From: Brachycybe producta | Taxonomy: Eukaryota > Arthropoda > Diplopoda > Playtdesmida > Andrognathidae | Assembly (NCBI GenBank): GCA_036925085.1 | Contig: JAUPFP010000027.1 | Coordinates: 2,965,501 to 3,029,500 of the forward strand | DNA length: 64,000 nt | Direction of reading: 5' to 3' | Shown: one piece after another, positions 1 to 14,847 of the stretch | Position numbering within the stretch: position 1 is the first letter of the stretch | Layout: every line of letters starts with the position of its first letter | The notes under the pieces: model-generated | Seen by the model: only the letters and a program-made list of their open reading frames with translations | The model's database searches: none | Told to the model about the DNA's origin: nothing | Position numbers and translations under genes: made by a program

Positions 1-904
1 AAAAAACAACTCAGAAATTACAAATTAAACAACACACTTAGAAATGACAACAATGGAATTGATTCTATTAATTTTAAGGAAGAGTTAATTTCTAAGTGAA
101 TCTTTTTTTGGGGATGTTTTACTGTGTCTAAGTGTATACATAAAATATTGCTTGTTAAATGATGTATATGTCGAGCTTTACTTAACGCTTTTCTGATTTA
201 TATACCAACTTAACTGTAAACAAGTGTGAATCCCCCCCCCCTTCCCCCTAAATTGCCATATACAACTTTACTTGTCCCTATCTATCTACACGGATGCTAC
301 CCTAGTATATACAATTACATCCAAAAGTAATCACGTGTTTCAGTACATTGTATAACATTGTAGCAATCTATATATTATACTGTATAGCTTACTACTTCTG
401 GTTTCATTCAATAAACAAGAAACGTTCACGTAAGTGTTATTAGTGGAATGGCTTATCATATCCTTATCAGATTTATACCACAAGTTGATCATTAGGTTCA
501 GATAATAATATACATACTTGAATGACACTTCAAAAGTGTCCCCTATTTTTTGTCAAAACAAGTGTTCAAGAGTTAAATCAATGTAGCAGCAATAAGTAAT
601 TTTTACAGAAAGAAATATTACATTAATTATTTTTAATAAGCAAACAGAAAATATTTTGCAAATTGTAAATACACAATGGGTGAATATTTATAGATAGGAA
701 CCCTGATATTTGATTTTGATTTTGTTATCGCTTCTTTCGTTTGCAGATTGACAAAGTTACATAAAAAAAGTAGAATGTGCACGCATTTCTGATGCGACTG
801 CTCATATAAATGAATATGCAGGTCACGAATGGCCTACATTATGTAGTGCTAATATCTAGCAGTATAATAATTGTACAATTTGCGTATCCCTTTTTTCATT
901 CATT

Positions 905-908
<4 letters not shown>

Positions 909-968
<60 letters not shown>

Positions 969-969
969 T
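909..969. repeat. (CT)n microsatellite
   Basis: About 60 bases of almost pure CT dinucleotide with two TT interruptions. It creates long Leu/Ser and Arg/Glu readings on the two strands that are not genes. Confidence 0.95.
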
Positions 970-2417
970 TTCTCGAACACACGAAGCTAGGAAACCTGGA
1001 TCACACATGCATAAAATCAACCAGAAATTAAAAATAATAAAAAAAATGTCTGCTGCATTTCTGCTTTCCTTTGCGTTCAAGGGTTCTCACACATTACAAT
1101 AGAAAACATTTGAGTAACATTTTGGATATTATATGAAATGGAAAAATTATTAGGAGGAGGAGGTGCCATAAAGTATGGATACGTCTGAAAAATGCCTTCC
1201 TATCGGCTGATAACATGTAATTTTGTATGACAGGAAGAAATAATTTCAATACATTAAAAAAAAGAAAAATTCAAATTAGACAAATTCCTTTATCATTCGT
1301 ATTTTTTTTTCTGCATATGTGATCTTAACTTAAGAAACATTCTTAACTTTAGAATCTTAAGCAAGGAAATTTTATATATAAATTTTACAACGCCATAATA
1401 CAATCTATGTTAGCAAATTATGTTAAGGAACAGCTTGCATTTTCATTTGTAAAATAAATAAAAACATAACTGAAAATTTGTATAATTTGTAGTCTATGAC
1501 AAAAGTTGGTCTCTATTTCTATATATAGGAAAATGTGTCTACAAATGGTACTAGAAATACATTATCAGACATATAGGCCTAATACGTATGCAGTGTCCTT
1601 CTTACAAAAACCATCTGTAATGTAGTCTAATTGGTAATATTTCTCTCTTGATACCACTTTGTTTTGGTTACATTTAATATGAAGTTATGAACCCAATAGA
1701 TTTATTAGACTGCAAATCTCAGAAAAAGACCCTCCCCCCCCAAGAAAAAAACGTTCATTGAAAATGAATATCGAACTAAAGAAGAAGAAGAAAATGTATG
1801 AAAATCTAATTGGTGACACGAACTCCATTTAGCACATCTGCTGTTAAAAATTTATTAACAAAGTTTTTAAAGTACAGCAATAAAAAAATTCATTTGCCTA
1901 TGGTGGATATATTAATCATATAATGAATAAAATGAGTTTTATTGCTTCGATTCGAGAACTCATTTTTGGGGGGTTTCAAACCTCGTAAAACGAACTTACA
2001 CATTTACATATGAAAATATGAAATTACAAATAATATATTTGTGTTTGTTTTTAGTTTTCTAATAAAACGTGAGATTTTTGAACAAAAATATTGTCAAAAC
2101 TATTTCCAAACTAGTTTTCCAGAAAATTGCCATTCATAATTAATTAAAACCATTCTATACTATTATCAAGCAGACAAAATATATACTTGTTAATAATAAA
2201 TGTTTCTTGTAATAATGACTGCTTGCTTTCTATGTTGTCGTCCTCAGTTCATCAGAAAAATGGATTTTTCATTTTTGAAATAACTGGTTAGAGGCTATAA
2301 TTTTGTGGCTAGAGGTCAAACAAACATCTAGAACTTAGTCATCTCAAGATTATAACTAGCCTCCAAGCAGGTTATTTGATTGAAAACCCCATTTTTCTGA
2401 TTACCTAAATGAAATTG

Positions 2418-2472
2418 ACTACTACTACTACTACTACTACTGCTACTACTACAACTACTACTACTACTACTG
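2418..2472. repeat. (ACT)n microsatellite
   Basis: An ACT/TAC trinucleotide tract with isolated GCT and ACA variants, inside a block related to the dispersed repeat seen at 10.5 and 17.6 kb, which also end in trinucleotide tracts. Confidence 0.9.
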
Positions 2473-4079
2473 CATTTCACTTGCGCATATGGCCTGCAGC
2501 TTGTTTGATGATATTCGTAATTGCAACTGAACATTTTCAACTAATAGCTCTTCTTTCTTATATTATATCCACCCCCCCCCCCCCTCCTCCTCCTTAAAAA
2601 TATACAAGAACTTTAAAAATTCATTGTTACGATTTATATATTTTCTGATTGAAAAAAATAATTAAAATGCAGCATTACTTAGGTATATATATTGCTGGTA
2701 AAATTCAGAAAGCGTTTAAATTAAACGATTACGGCACATATAGTTGACAACCACCCAAAAACTACATATACAATTATAAAAAAAAAAATTCAGTACAAAA
2801 AGTATATTCCTATTTACCATAAAAGTAATAACCAAAAGAAAGACCTTTTGCCTTTAATATTATGTGTACAATATTTAAACACATGTAACAACGGTATTCC
2901 ATATGTTACAGCAGGTTATAATATACATGTACACAAATTATTATATGGTGATGTCTCAATTATGATAATAGAGTTGGCTATGTATATACATTAGGCACAT
3001 ACTATACATATAATGTATATATGTATATATTATATAGGATCCGAGTTTGATGAAACAAGAGCAATAAAAAATTCAAAATTAATTTTCTGACACTATAATG
3101 TCAGTAGCTCTATATCTATCTGTACAATGTATGAGTTAATGCATGCATAATAATGACTGCACAGGATCACATTATGAAAATATAACTAAATACAACTTCA
3201 TTATAATTCACAACTTAATTGAAGTCTCTTTTTTGTTTGTCCCTTTTCGTATTTACCAAAACCTAAAGTCTATATGTATATAACGTCTAATATACTTATT
3301 AGTTAACTTACAAGACTAGATAACATTTCTCATTTAAATTTCATAATTTAAAATTTTTCTTGCACTTCCGGCTTTAATAATGATAAACAATATTAAGCAG
3401 ATTTTTTTTCTTCTTCTGCTGAGTCGTAAATATATTTATTATAAGATTTTGAGAGCAACATTATGAAAAGCCTTACAATATTTCTATTTTTTTAAATATA
3501 AATAAATATTCAAGATTGAGATTAATTCATAAATTAATCTGCATGTTTTAAAGAAGAAAATGAAGAAGAAGAAAAAAGAAAAAAATGTTTCAACCAATCA
3601 TGGTTGTTGCTATTATTCATTTTAATAGTAATGAAGCCTACAGAAAGAAAAAAAATGTATTTACATGATGAATTCATCATCTAAAGACAGATCTATAAAT
3701 ATTTGTTATTCAGTATGAAACTTTAAAAACATCCTCTGTATTATATTGATATAGTCATATTTAAAATGGAGAAACGAGGGCGCCCCCCCCCCCCCGATGG
3801 AATTATTTTTTTGTTCTTGAACAAAATGTAAATCAAACACGGTATAGAAAAATACACTTTTTTATCAGAGCAGGTGTCTGGTTAAATTCAAAATGTGTTA
3901 TCATAAAACAGACTGAAAGAGCCCTATCTCTATTATTTCCCCCCTTATATTACACAATATACAGAATGTTCCATTAAAATGCTAATCTTTATATATCTCC
4001 ATTGTCGTTGAGGCTAGAGAACGCTTTTTTTATAATCATAAATGGTGAATAAGCACGCCATACACACACACATTCTGAC

Positions 4080-4187
<108 letters not shown>

Positions 4188-5368
4188 TGTATCTCAGTAA
4201 AAATTGATTAATTCTTGCTTGTCATTCATAATATTTGTATTCCACGAGAGTGAAACAGTTTCCGTCAGAGTTGCCTTGAAAGAAAAAAAATTGCGGTCAA
4301 CTATCACTTATTAAGACAATTTTACCAGGATTTTTGAAAATCCCAATCTCACACCAAAAATTGATGTCAAACTTCGTAAAAATAATTTTTTTTAAAAAAA
4401 ATTTGAAGTGAAGTTTTATTATCTATAAAACAATAGAATGCAAGTAGGAATCAATATCTTATTTAAAAGATAATATGCGTTTGATTATTACTACTAAACC
4501 TTAATCAATCATTGTCAAATTCATAAACCGTTAACGTAAATTTTTGAAGGATCCATGTGACATTATTGTAATTAACAAATAAGGGTTCATTTCATCAAGA
4601 GACATAAAAGAGAAAATCACTACTAGGCTTAGAAAAGTAGTAAAATCGATTCATTTCAAAACAGAAACTTAATCTTCAAAAAACAAAGTCAATAACATTT
4701 TTTTTAAAAAAAAGGTAATGGTGCTACTGGGGAGAGGGGGGGGGGGCGTAACAAAGACGATTCTGAGATTCATTTGAAACTAGAATAGTAAAACAAAAAG
4801 GAAAAGACAATTCCACAATATCTTTTGAAATAAACTTTTTATAAGCAGTATGAAAATGATCAAATTTTACAAAAAAATAAAAAAAAACTACGGTGGCCGC
4901 CTTTTAAAAATTGCATCAAAAGTTTATTTTTAATAATAGAAGTGATTTTTGGTATTCTAAACTTTGGTTATAATGAGTTCAGGCTATTTTAATTGTTAGA
5001 AATTGTTCTCTGTATAAATTAATATGAAAAAACGGTCGCGTTATTGTTATATTCCAATATGCACACATTCGTTTATCTTTCTTGATGAGAATGAAGTTTG
5101 TTTGGTGGGAGAAAAAAAAAGACCAAACATAAGTCGAGTTTCGACTAAATTAAGAGAGAATGTTTTTAATTTAGTATAAGTTGTTTACAACACCATCTAG
5201 TAGCAACTTTTTAATTTACTAAAGTGTTTCAGTCATAACCGAGCTGAAAGGAAACTACCCCTGAAGAGCGGCAAACCATGATAACACTTAAGAATTGCAG
5301 AGAAGTTCTTTAAGACGCATACTATTTATAATGTAGGCTGAATGTACAATACAGTCAAATGTATAATA

Positions 5369-5750
5369 CAGTCAAATGTCGGTTATAGTGCCATTCAAGG
5401 AAGCGAGTATTTTGTTGCGTTATATCTGAGGTTACTTTTTTTTTTGGCATTTAAACGTCCGTAGACGTTGTAGACGTTTAATTCCGGCGCATTTTTTTTG
5501 CATTCCAAATTATATTCCAACCGTTTAAATTCGGTAACTGAAATTCACGAACAACTTTTTCTTGCCGTTTTCAACGAAAAAAAGTCAGATTTATAGACAT
5601 TTTGTCGTTATAGCCGAGGTAGAGTGACGTTACAACCGAGTATAAACAAACATTATTTATATAGGAGTCCTTTTTAATTGGCGTCCTTTCGACGTTACAG
5701 CCCATCGAGTTGTCGTTACATCCGAGGTCGCTATAACCGAGTTCGACCAT
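5369..5750. mobile_element. pogo/Tigger-like miniature element remnant
   Basis: The left edge (CAGTCAAATGTCGGTTATAG) and the right edge read on the other strand (TGGTCGAACTCGGTTATAG) share the core TCGGTTATAG and are each bordered by TA. Inside, several short segments repeat the theme of GTTATA/GTTACA followed by CCGAG or CTGAGG. CAGT...CGGTTATA termini with TA targets are typical of the pogo branch of Tc1/mariner DNA transposons. There is no transposase ORF, so this is a non-autonomous copy or relic. The left terminus is preceded by a 15-base partial duplicate (ACAGTCAAATGTATA). Confidence 0.55.
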
Positions 5751-8700
5751 ACTTACAATATATGAGTTGTTATCTAAAAAAAAGTTTCAAAAATCGAAAA
5801 CTGATGCGATTTGTTCGATCTTTTTTTATAGCCTGAAGATGTTGAGGCTCAAAAGAAGAAGAGATCCACAAACTCCTTACTACTAACACCTTACTAAATT
5901 GTTGCAAATCTATCATAAGACACCCATTTTCAGCCAATAAATCCGCACATCACTTTTTCTTGTCAAAATAAAGACTACTACGACTACTATATCTGAATAC
6001 ATTCTTACATAAGAGTCACTTCTTGATATAAAAAATGTAAAGAAGGTGTCTATTGTGTTTTGTAAGGTAAGAAGATATTTTAGGAAGAAATACTGTCAAT
6101 GTCGGCATAAAAGGTACAATAACCTTCAACAGAAAAAAGAAATCACGTGGGTGGGTGCCCCCCCCCCTACAAGTGAGCGAGGAAAAAAAGAATAAAGACG
6201 CACGAAATCGTGACCAAAAGCCGATAACGATACCCAAGAGAGAGGGAGAGAGAGAATGAAAAACAGAATACATAATAAAAGCCGAGAAGAATTTCTGTCT
6301 TCCACCCATGGAAGCCGAGGAATCATTCATCAGTCAGCTGTGTCCAATTTATCGACCATTATAATGACGTTACCCAAACCCTTATCATAAGACCTAAAAT
6401 AGGTTACAAGATACCAATAATGAGTGCGAGCCCAATGACTGTAGTATATCATCAAATTCACACAGAAATTAAAAGCAACTCAATAGAAAAATTTTAAATT
6501 ACAATAGATTATCCGGACTTCCGGGTTTTTCAGTTTATCAGTGTCTTTGAGTTAACAATAGTGAAAAGGATAAAGTAAAAAAAAACCCGCGATTTTCCGA
6601 ATTATTCGAAATTTCGGTAATCCGGACCCATTCATTCCGATTAATCGATATTCTACTGTGCAGAAAACATCTTAAGCATAAAGAGTATTATTTTTGTGAT
6701 TAATTACTATAGTGGCATTTTAAAATCAACTAATTTAGCGATTTTAAAAAGTAAGCAGTTACAGATTTGCATACTACTAGTAAGGGCTAAATATTCCGGA
6801 AAATCCGGTTTTTTTTTATTATTTTGCTTTATTTATCTCCTTTATTATCAGGACGTTAAAAGTGAAAACACTGAAAAATTAAAGAAATATGTTGTGATAA
6901 AAACCGGTCCAGATTACCAAGGTCCGAATATTCGAGATTCTATACTTTATTTATAAAGACAATCTCTATAAATATTACGCATATTAATAAGTTAGGAAAT
7001 ACACGAAAAAATCGCATAAAGGAAAACAACAAATAGGGACTGTAACGATTGATAATAATAATGTTGGGAAATTTCCAGTAATTTCGCTAATAAAATAAAT
7101 ACATAATACAATTGTGTCATAAAAAGTACCCTATATTACCATACTTGAGACAAATAAGAGGAAGACACAATTTTTACTGAAATGTACTTGTATTGCAAAA
7201 AACGTACGTTTATTAGTGAAACGTGCATCTAGAATTATTATTATAATAGGCCTAATAAAGTTATTGCAAATGTTGCACATAACTTACATTAAATTTCTTC
7301 TTTTAGACATAGAATTTTGTTCCAAAAAAATGTCTGCATAAAATGAACGAGAAAAAACAGCTGTCCAAATTTCAACAACAAAAATATAACACGTACACGT
7401 CTAGGCGTATTCCTGTATACAGCATGTTTCAATGTTGGCCCAGCCCAACTACGGTACTTACATCTATGGAAATATAGTGGGTACATATTAAATATTATGC
7501 ACTTTTTTTTCTGAAAAAACGAAGTTAACAATTGAAAACGAAAACAGAAATATATCTTTAGAAGCAAGCTGTCGTTTACACCAAAAAAATATTACAGGCA
7601 ATAGGAAATTTTCAAGTTCCTGTTTTATTACCAATTTGTAAATGTTCCCGATCAAAATCTTTATGAGTTTCCTTGTCAAATAAACAACCTCCATTTGCAT
7701 AAGTTTATTTGCTTTTTTTTTAGGTTATATCTTGAAAAAAAGTACGCAATATGCCAAATTCTAAATATTATTAAGGTAATAACTTCTAACTAGTAATAAG
7801 CTTACACATATAACTCTTCATATAATGTTTAATGTAACTTAACATCTGCACCTTTTTAAGAATTTGTGTCTGTTACGTTTGCAAATCTATGAGAAAATGC
7901 ATTCAAAGTAAGTTTTAAATACTGATTTGAAATAAAAGTCGAAAAAACAGGCAACATGTTGAGTTTTTGTAAATTGTATATAGAAAACCTGCATTTTCAT
8001 TTCAGGGTTAAAGTCTGTTTATAGGTGTGTGAACATTTTGAGACACCTTAGCATAATGATTTCTATTGATTTTACATTTGTAGTGTATTTTTTCTATTTG
8101 ACAATTCTAACTTGTTAACATTATGTATTATGATGTCTGCAATTTGTGGGGTAGCCATCTTATTATTACACCAAAAGTGAAAAGTCTGATAAAATCTATT
8201 ACTGTTTTCCCTTCAGGCTATCTGGCCCATATGATACACAAAACTGTAAATTATACCAAATATTATACCAAAACCAGTCAGTCAAACAGATATTTTCAAT
8301 ACTCTAGGATGGAATCACAAAGACTTCACACAATATATTTTCCAAATAAACTTTCTTAAATTCCAAAATAATCCTTTTGGACATAAATAATTACATACTC
8401 CAGAATAGAATTTCCATAAAAGATACCATTTGCAAGGCCTTTTTTACGTATAATATTTCTCATACATATAAATATACTATCTATTTCTCTGCAAATATAA
8501 AAAGCATATGGCAGATACACATACTTGTATCTCTGTTTCACTATAGATATGTCTAAATGTAATATTTGTTTTGGTTATCGAGTTCTGTCTGAAAAAAACA
8601 TCGTTCAAAATGTATATTTCAAAACTTGCTACACATTTCAAATCAAATAATAAATGACAAGAAATATGAGAAACACTACAAAGTCAGATACAGAAAAGAG

Positions 8701-10450
8701 ATTCATAAAAACACACCAAGAAAAAAAGTTCAACCGACAGGTTAGGCCTTTTAGGTGTGTAAATTAAATTGGGAGCCTGAAAAAAAAAACCCTTACAAGG
8801 TTATATTATCCGTGGCGCCCGTGACAGGCTTATAGTTTATTCCAACCACCACACTTAACCCTGGTTTCTTGTTGGACATCTTCATTCTTGACACATTTCA
8901 TCTTTATTACAAAAGGAAAAAAGGAACAACCAGAAGAAGAAAAAAATTGATTCTTCAAAATACACTATAAGCCGAGCTAACAAAAATAACATTTCCGATT
9001 TTTTTTTTGTTCGTGGTACATTAAACTTTAATTTAAAATCCGTAGTTTTTTTTTCTTGTTGATTTTTCTTAAAACCGATATTTCTACAGCAAAAAATACA
9101 TTAGCAATAAATATATATAGATTTTTTAATGCTCTGTATTTGATAATTAGCCTCTAAATAGTATTTTACACAAATCATATTGCAGTATTTTTTTTTTTAC
9201 AAACAAAAGAAATACTTTGACATTTATGTAGAACCCTAAGAAACCAAGGTAGAACCCTCCTATTCCCTCTTCGAAAAAAATGTACTAAATAATAGACGAA
9301 TGTAAAAGAGTTATTATCGTGTTCAATAATCAATTAAGAAGTAAATGGGGCTAGAACCTTCTTGGTGGCAAAGTAAAAAGACTTTGCCCTGAATCAACCA
9401 ACGTAAATGAAAAGCAAATACATACATAAGAGTATATAAAAGCTTTAAGCTATTGTTCACCATGAGAGAGAGAGAGAGAGTGCTATTTAAAAAAGAACAA
9501 TTCATTTTGTTGGCTTCCTAGAATTTTAGATAAAAAACTTGACTTATTTTTTAAACTATTATTTTTCAAATTTGACGCATATCGATTAAGCCTGAGATTT
9601 CGATAAAAATCTTCTTCAACATCCCCGGCACGATGTAAAAATTTACGATTATAAAACGTGCTGACAGGCGTCATATTAAATCTACTTCGGATATTCATGA
9701 GCTGAGAGGTATTTAATAACCAAGTCTATTCATTAATAATAAAGTTGATCATTTTAAGAATATTTTTTAATTATTATCAAACGAAATAGTTGACCATGGT
9801 TCAACATGTTCAGAAAATATATATGGTTATGACCCGGGTTTTACTCTCAACATTTTGGAGAAGAAGAAAAAATTGCTCAAAGAGTGGAGAAACGTAGATA
9901 AGTTTTTTTTATCCCCCTTCAAAAAAAAACACATTGCCATAAAAAATAAGCTTTATCAATTTTTATGTTATACCGTTTCATAAATTCATGAGGCATAAAA
10001 ATACGTATCGTAAAATTGCATACTTTTTCATCTTTGAAATTCGTTTCCATCAGAGTAATTTTTCTGAATTAAAAAGAAAGACGACGAGAAGGCGGAGGAG
10101 GCGGTGGAGGTAGACAGGGCCAAAAAAATAAATTGTATATTTCAAAATATGTGATGAAAAAACAAATGACGAATAAACGAAATGAGAGAGATTCCTATCA
10201 AACTTCTAATATTTAACATTTCATTTTCCATTATTACATTTTTTGTCTTTTTGTAACTCGAAATACACAAAAACGACCCAAACCAATTTCAATAAAAGGT
10301 TTCTCTATATAAGAGATAACAAAACATATCTGAATAGGAATATGGAATTTGGTAATGCATAATAAGTAAAAATACCAGACAGTACTTAACTCTGATTCAA
10401 TTATTTCATTCTTTACAATCTTTCATTTGCTTTAGATTATTATTAGGGCT
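5751..10450. other. Non-coding stretch
   Basis: No supported gene. It is mainly AT-rich single-copy-looking sequence with poly-A and poly-T runs and a short GA tract near 9465-9480. One small inverted-repeat remnant at 6501-6660 is listed separately. The short ORFs on both strands lack recognisable domains. Confidence 0.65.
6501..6660. mobile_element. pogo-like foldback remnant
   Basis: The left side reads ACAATAGATTATCCGGAC. The right side read in reverse is ACAGTAGAATATCGATTAA and then contains GTCCGGATTACCGAAATT. Both sides carry TTATCCGGA/TTACCGAAA-type words, the style of pogo/Tigger miniature elements. A related fragment lies at about 53818-53900 (ACAGTAGAATTTTATTTATT, then TTTCGGTAATCGAGACTTCC). 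Confidence 0.45.
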
Positions 10451-10454
10451 ACGA

Positions 10455-10750
10455 ATGTTTATGCAATATCAAGCAAAATGTTTCTCAAGTCTGTGGTCCA
10501 CCAAGGGCCAACAAATGTCAAGTACCAACCCCATTTAGACATCAACCAAAATTATGGTTTTTTCAATCAAAACACTGGTTTGAGGCTTTAAAGAACAACT
10601 TTCTAGTTGACAACTAATTTTAATCAAACATCTAGCCTTTTAACAAACTTTTTTTTATTAGAAAAAAAAACTTAATTGCAGTTAATCTAATGATGATGAT
10701 GATGATGATGATGATGATGGGCAATTGGCACTTGGGCCACAAATTGAAAA
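10455..10750. repeat. Dispersed repeat R1 copy 1, ending in (GAT)n
   Basis: This shares an ordered series of words with 17565-17860: ATATCAAGCAAA, TTCTCAA.CTGTGG, CAATCAAAA.CACTG, CTAGTT..CAACT, TTGATTAGAAAAA, AATTGCAGTT...CTAATGATGATG and CAATTGGCA.TTG...CACAAATT. Both copies carry a GAT trinucleotide tract at the same place, so the tract was probably amplified from a short seed within the repeat. The class is not recognised and there is no ORF. Confidence 0.6.
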
Positions 10751-11569
10751 ACATTTGATTAGATATTGCATAAAAATCCGAGCCGACTGAACTGAACATT
10801 TTTGCATCACTGATAATGTTATTGTATGGAATCATTCAGAACTCAATTGCAAAATGCATTTACAGTGTTAAGTGCATCTCTAATTACCATTAATTATCAA
10901 TCAATCCTACAAAGTTGTTGAAATCTGAACTACAAGATGAATACTATTATGCCAAGCATGCTATACTTGGCTGTTGGTATTCTTGACAAGACAAAATCAA
11001 GATATACTATATGTCTAGTATAATATGTACTGTATGGTAGCATTTAAAGTAGTTTTCTTACGAAAACCTAAGAACAAGTTCTATAGAATATTGTTGAGAT
11101 TGTTAAGAGGAACTCCTTAAAAGCATGAATTTCGGCATTTGGAGAGAAGAAAAAAAATATCTGATTACTGGTCATTCACAATGAATCTCAAGTGAAAACT
11201 GTCAGTGAGATTGACATCTTACACAAGTTGAAAGAGCAATACACAAAACAAACGCAAAATGAAATGGTATATATACTGTATATAGAAAGGAAGTGGTAAC
11301 CTACAGATCAATTTAGTTTAATCAATAATTCAAATGAAATAAAAGTGTAGTCAAACAAAACAATTGGGTTCAAAAATGGCACCTTCACCAGTTCATCTTG
11401 ATAACACTTGGCTGCCATATATCTACAACTTAAACATCCATTACAATCTGGCTGGCTGTCTTCCTTTTCCTTTACAAACAAAAGATGTTAATCAAGTACA
11501 TCGTTAATTACATGCAAATTATTTAATGCAGCCATAAGTGATGGGATGTTTGCTGTTAACAAACCCTAA

Positions 11570-11860
11570 AGAGTTGCACGCAATATTTGCAAGCATAAAC
11601 TTGTATCATGGGGCTGTTTATTTTCTGACAGTGCATTATTTCAGCTGCACCAGAACACATTTGCAATTGTTATTACATTTATTTACCTTTCTGTTCTGAC
11701 AATGCATTCTGCATGCTGTAATTGGACTTTTGTCCTTATGCCACAAGCCTTTTATCTGCTTTTAGAACAATTTCTCAAAGTTATAAAACCAGGCATGTCC
11801 ACAAGAAATTGTCTTTTAGAAAGTCATTTCAGGTACCAGATAAGATCGAGGCATTTATAT
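11570..11860 (-). repeat. Dispersed repeat R3 copy 1
   Basis: Read on the minus strand this shares ACAATTGCAA.TGTGTTCTGGTG and neighbouring words with the blocks at about 25620-25830 and 44880-45040. The short ORF across it is therefore repeat-derived. No terminal inverted repeats were seen. Confidence 0.5.
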
Positions 11861-13451
11861 AGAAAATTATATCTAGCAGCAGCCCTTTCTACAAAAAAAA
11901 AAGGTTTCATTTCGAAAAAGTTTGGATGAAGTTTATATGAGACAGACGAGACGTGCACAAACAAACAAACATTTGTGTTCCTGGCTACTACATCAGAAAA
12001 AAACCCTTCAACTGCCTTTTGTACCTTACAATATACAGGCCTAAAAAAGATAATTGTTTTTTTGTGTCTCTCTTATTCTGGTTACTGTCATGAGTGAAGA
12101 GAAATCTATTTTCTATGACATTCCCTTCCATTCGTAAACAACATACAATAAGAAATAACAAACGAAGAAATTGGAATACGGTGGACATACAGCAGATGAT
12201 TCCAACATTCGGATCATCTATTGCATTTTACACAGGAAGAAAAAAATAACAACCTATAGTTGCCGTTATAATATGGTCTTTTCGTGATATAAACTTGTGG
12301 CATACATTTGGTACAAAAAAAAATCTAGGCTCAGTCCAGACTACCAAAGCTCACAAGGCACACGAAGGTCATGAGGCCCACAAACTTCACCAGACCAATG
12401 AAGTCTATAAAGAACTCCAGTCCCAAAAGGACCACAAAGCCCACCAGGCGCAAAAACTACCAGATCCGTGAAGTCCACCAAAGCGCACTAGTTCCGTTCG
12501 CTATTTTCATAAAATTGTCAGGCCATGTCTTTTGCCAATGCTTTGTTAAAGCCCACCGGCCCATGAACGTCATTCATGTATAAATTCTCGTATAAACTAG
12601 GCTAAAACTTAAAAAAACAATAACTTCAAACGGATTTGAAAGAGAAAAAAGATACAACCCATGAATTATATCTTGTTCTCGACACCACAACCCAAGAAAA
12701 CATGTAAAGTTTAAGTTAATGGACAAACGTTGTTGTTTCTATTTGCTATTTCGATAACATGATGACTGAGCTCAGGTTAAAGTATTTTTGTTAAAAAATA
12801 AGTTTTCTTGCCAGAAGAAATGTGTTTTACCCTTTAGCTTTTGAACAAATCTAAACTGACATCTAAGAAAGTTTTCTCCATTCGGTCTCGTGTTTTTAAG
12901 AGACGAATTCGGAATATGACATTTTAAGGTCTCTATTCGTAAAAGTGTATTTAAATGCCTTTAGCATTATTGTAACAACGACTACAAGGAGGAGAAAAAT
13001 CATATTTTTTTTTCTCTTTCCACAAGAAAAAAATATAAATTTTAACATGTAAAAAAGGAATAGAGATAACCTTTAAAGCTTCCCCCATCTCGGTCAATTA
13101 TAGGACTGTACAAATTCAGAGATATTTCATTTTTTTGAAGGTGAACCAAAATCTACTATTGACTCACTATAAAGTTTCTTGCTTTCGTCATTTCTATTTA
13201 TACCACTACTACAATTTTAGTTTGAACGTCTAAAAGTATAAGCTTTTACAGATCAAAGTGCCAAAAGAAAGTACAGAAGAAGAAAGAGAAAAAACACCGT
13301 ATCTCCGATAATGGAGTTCTTAAGCGAATTGGTAAACCCTCCTTCCGAGCACAAAATATATACCTAGAGAATGTGTTAAGAGTATAACCATTTTCATGTT
13401 TGCTGAAGAGAAACAGAGAGTGTGGGGGGGGGGGGGGGGAGAAAGGGCTGA
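11861..13451. other. Non-coding stretch with degenerate CCACAAAGCCCACCAG-like tract
   Basis: No supported gene. At about 12335-12500 the sequence becomes a loose tandem series of words such as CACAAGGC, CACGAAG, CCCACAAA, CCACCAG and GTCCACCAAAG, which looks like an old decayed minisatellite. A pure G run of about 17 bases lies at 13423-13439. Confidence 0.5.
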
Positions 13452-13551
13452 AAAGCTTCGTTTACACGGTCAACATTTGTTGGCCAGCACGCCTGAGGCC
13501 ACTTTTTAGAACTGCTAACCGGCAAAATGTTGATGGCGTAAACGAAGCTTT
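13452..13551. mobile_element. 100-bp terminal-inverted-repeat miniature element
   Basis: The ends AAAGCTTCGTTTACACGGTC and, on the opposite strand, AAAGCTTCGTTTACGCCATC are near-perfect inverted repeats, extending into CAACAT on both sides. The interior is short and non-coding. The superfamily was not determined because the target duplication is unclear. Confidence 0.7.
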
Positions 13552-14811
13552 AGGGTGAATTGTTGTCAGTAAACATTATTAACGAAAAATAGCCAAAACC
13601 CAGGTGAGATAACACAATAAAAAATGCATTCCACCAAAACAAAAACCTGACAGTGGCTTGTTGATATCTGTGAAGAATCCCAGGCGCTGTCTGATTTTGG
13701 GCTCCTGGTGTTTGACCATGTTTTTTTTGTATCTATCACTGAAATTTTCACTTTTAGGGCTCCTCAAAATTGAGGGGCCTAGAACCACAACAATGGCACC
13801 TAGGCCGAAAAATTTCCTATTTTTAATGCGATAGTAAGTCAATATAGAGTTGGATTATCATGTTTGGTGCAAATAAATGTGCAAAATCAACAAAAATACA
13901 ATTCACCCATCTGCATTACAATATTCAACTACTTTGTTCAATTTGAAACATGCAAAAATGGTGGCTTTATTTAAGCACTAACCTAATTCCATTATTTTCC
14001 AAATTAACATTGTCTGTTAAGATGGGTACAACAGCAAATAATTAATTGTTCAAACTCTTGTTGATCACACTCTACATGTAAAAACAAAACAAAAAGCTAA
14101 TTTCCGTTTCTTGACAAAAATTACGTTATAAACCCATGAATGATGCAAGTGGACAACAAAACAACTACCGTGTTTCAGAAATTCATAGCACCTCACCATA
14201 AAACACCCTTTAAAATGTGGTGACTGAAATAGGCATAAGCACAATTACTGTATATGAAAAGTATAACAACAACAAAGAGTGGTTGGTGGTGGCGTAATAA
14301 CCAAAATAAAAGCTATATTTATACATAAATAACGACGAAAAGGCATTGTCGGCCAGAACCCCCCCCCCCCCTTTCCCCTTATCTAAGGCTACATTGAATC
14401 GAAAATAATTATTTCCTTGGGAGCATGAATGTCAATTGGATAATAAACATAGGGAAATTTCCTGAAACACTAAAAATTCACAGGAGTTAATCGAGTATAA
14501 TCATTTAGAAATTACATTTAAGCATGCAATTTTGTTGTTCATAATCAGCTTCAGTAGATAGACAGATTTTCGATGGGAGTTGTTGGGCTTGAAAATACTA
14601 GTCTCAGGAGTACAATTTAAAGTCTCAATCCACCATGTTGTCATGATATATTTTCAAATTGTAAACCTTAATAAATAAAACCTTTGTATATGAATAGATA
14701 GATAGATGCATATAACAATGTATAAAACACTGACAACAAGTTAAATCAAAAGACACAAATGATTGTCACAAATCAAATGAAATCAGTGTTCCGAACAAGT
14801 TAGTTAAGATT

Positions 14812-14847
<36 letters not shown>

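Noticed and set aside
810-1080. ORFs on both strands across the CT tract
   Set aside because: They are translations of a dinucleotide microsatellite with no domain.
6016-6330. 104-codon minus-strand ORF
   Set aside because: Composition is random, it overlaps G/A-rich simple sequence, and an equally long reading exists in another frame.
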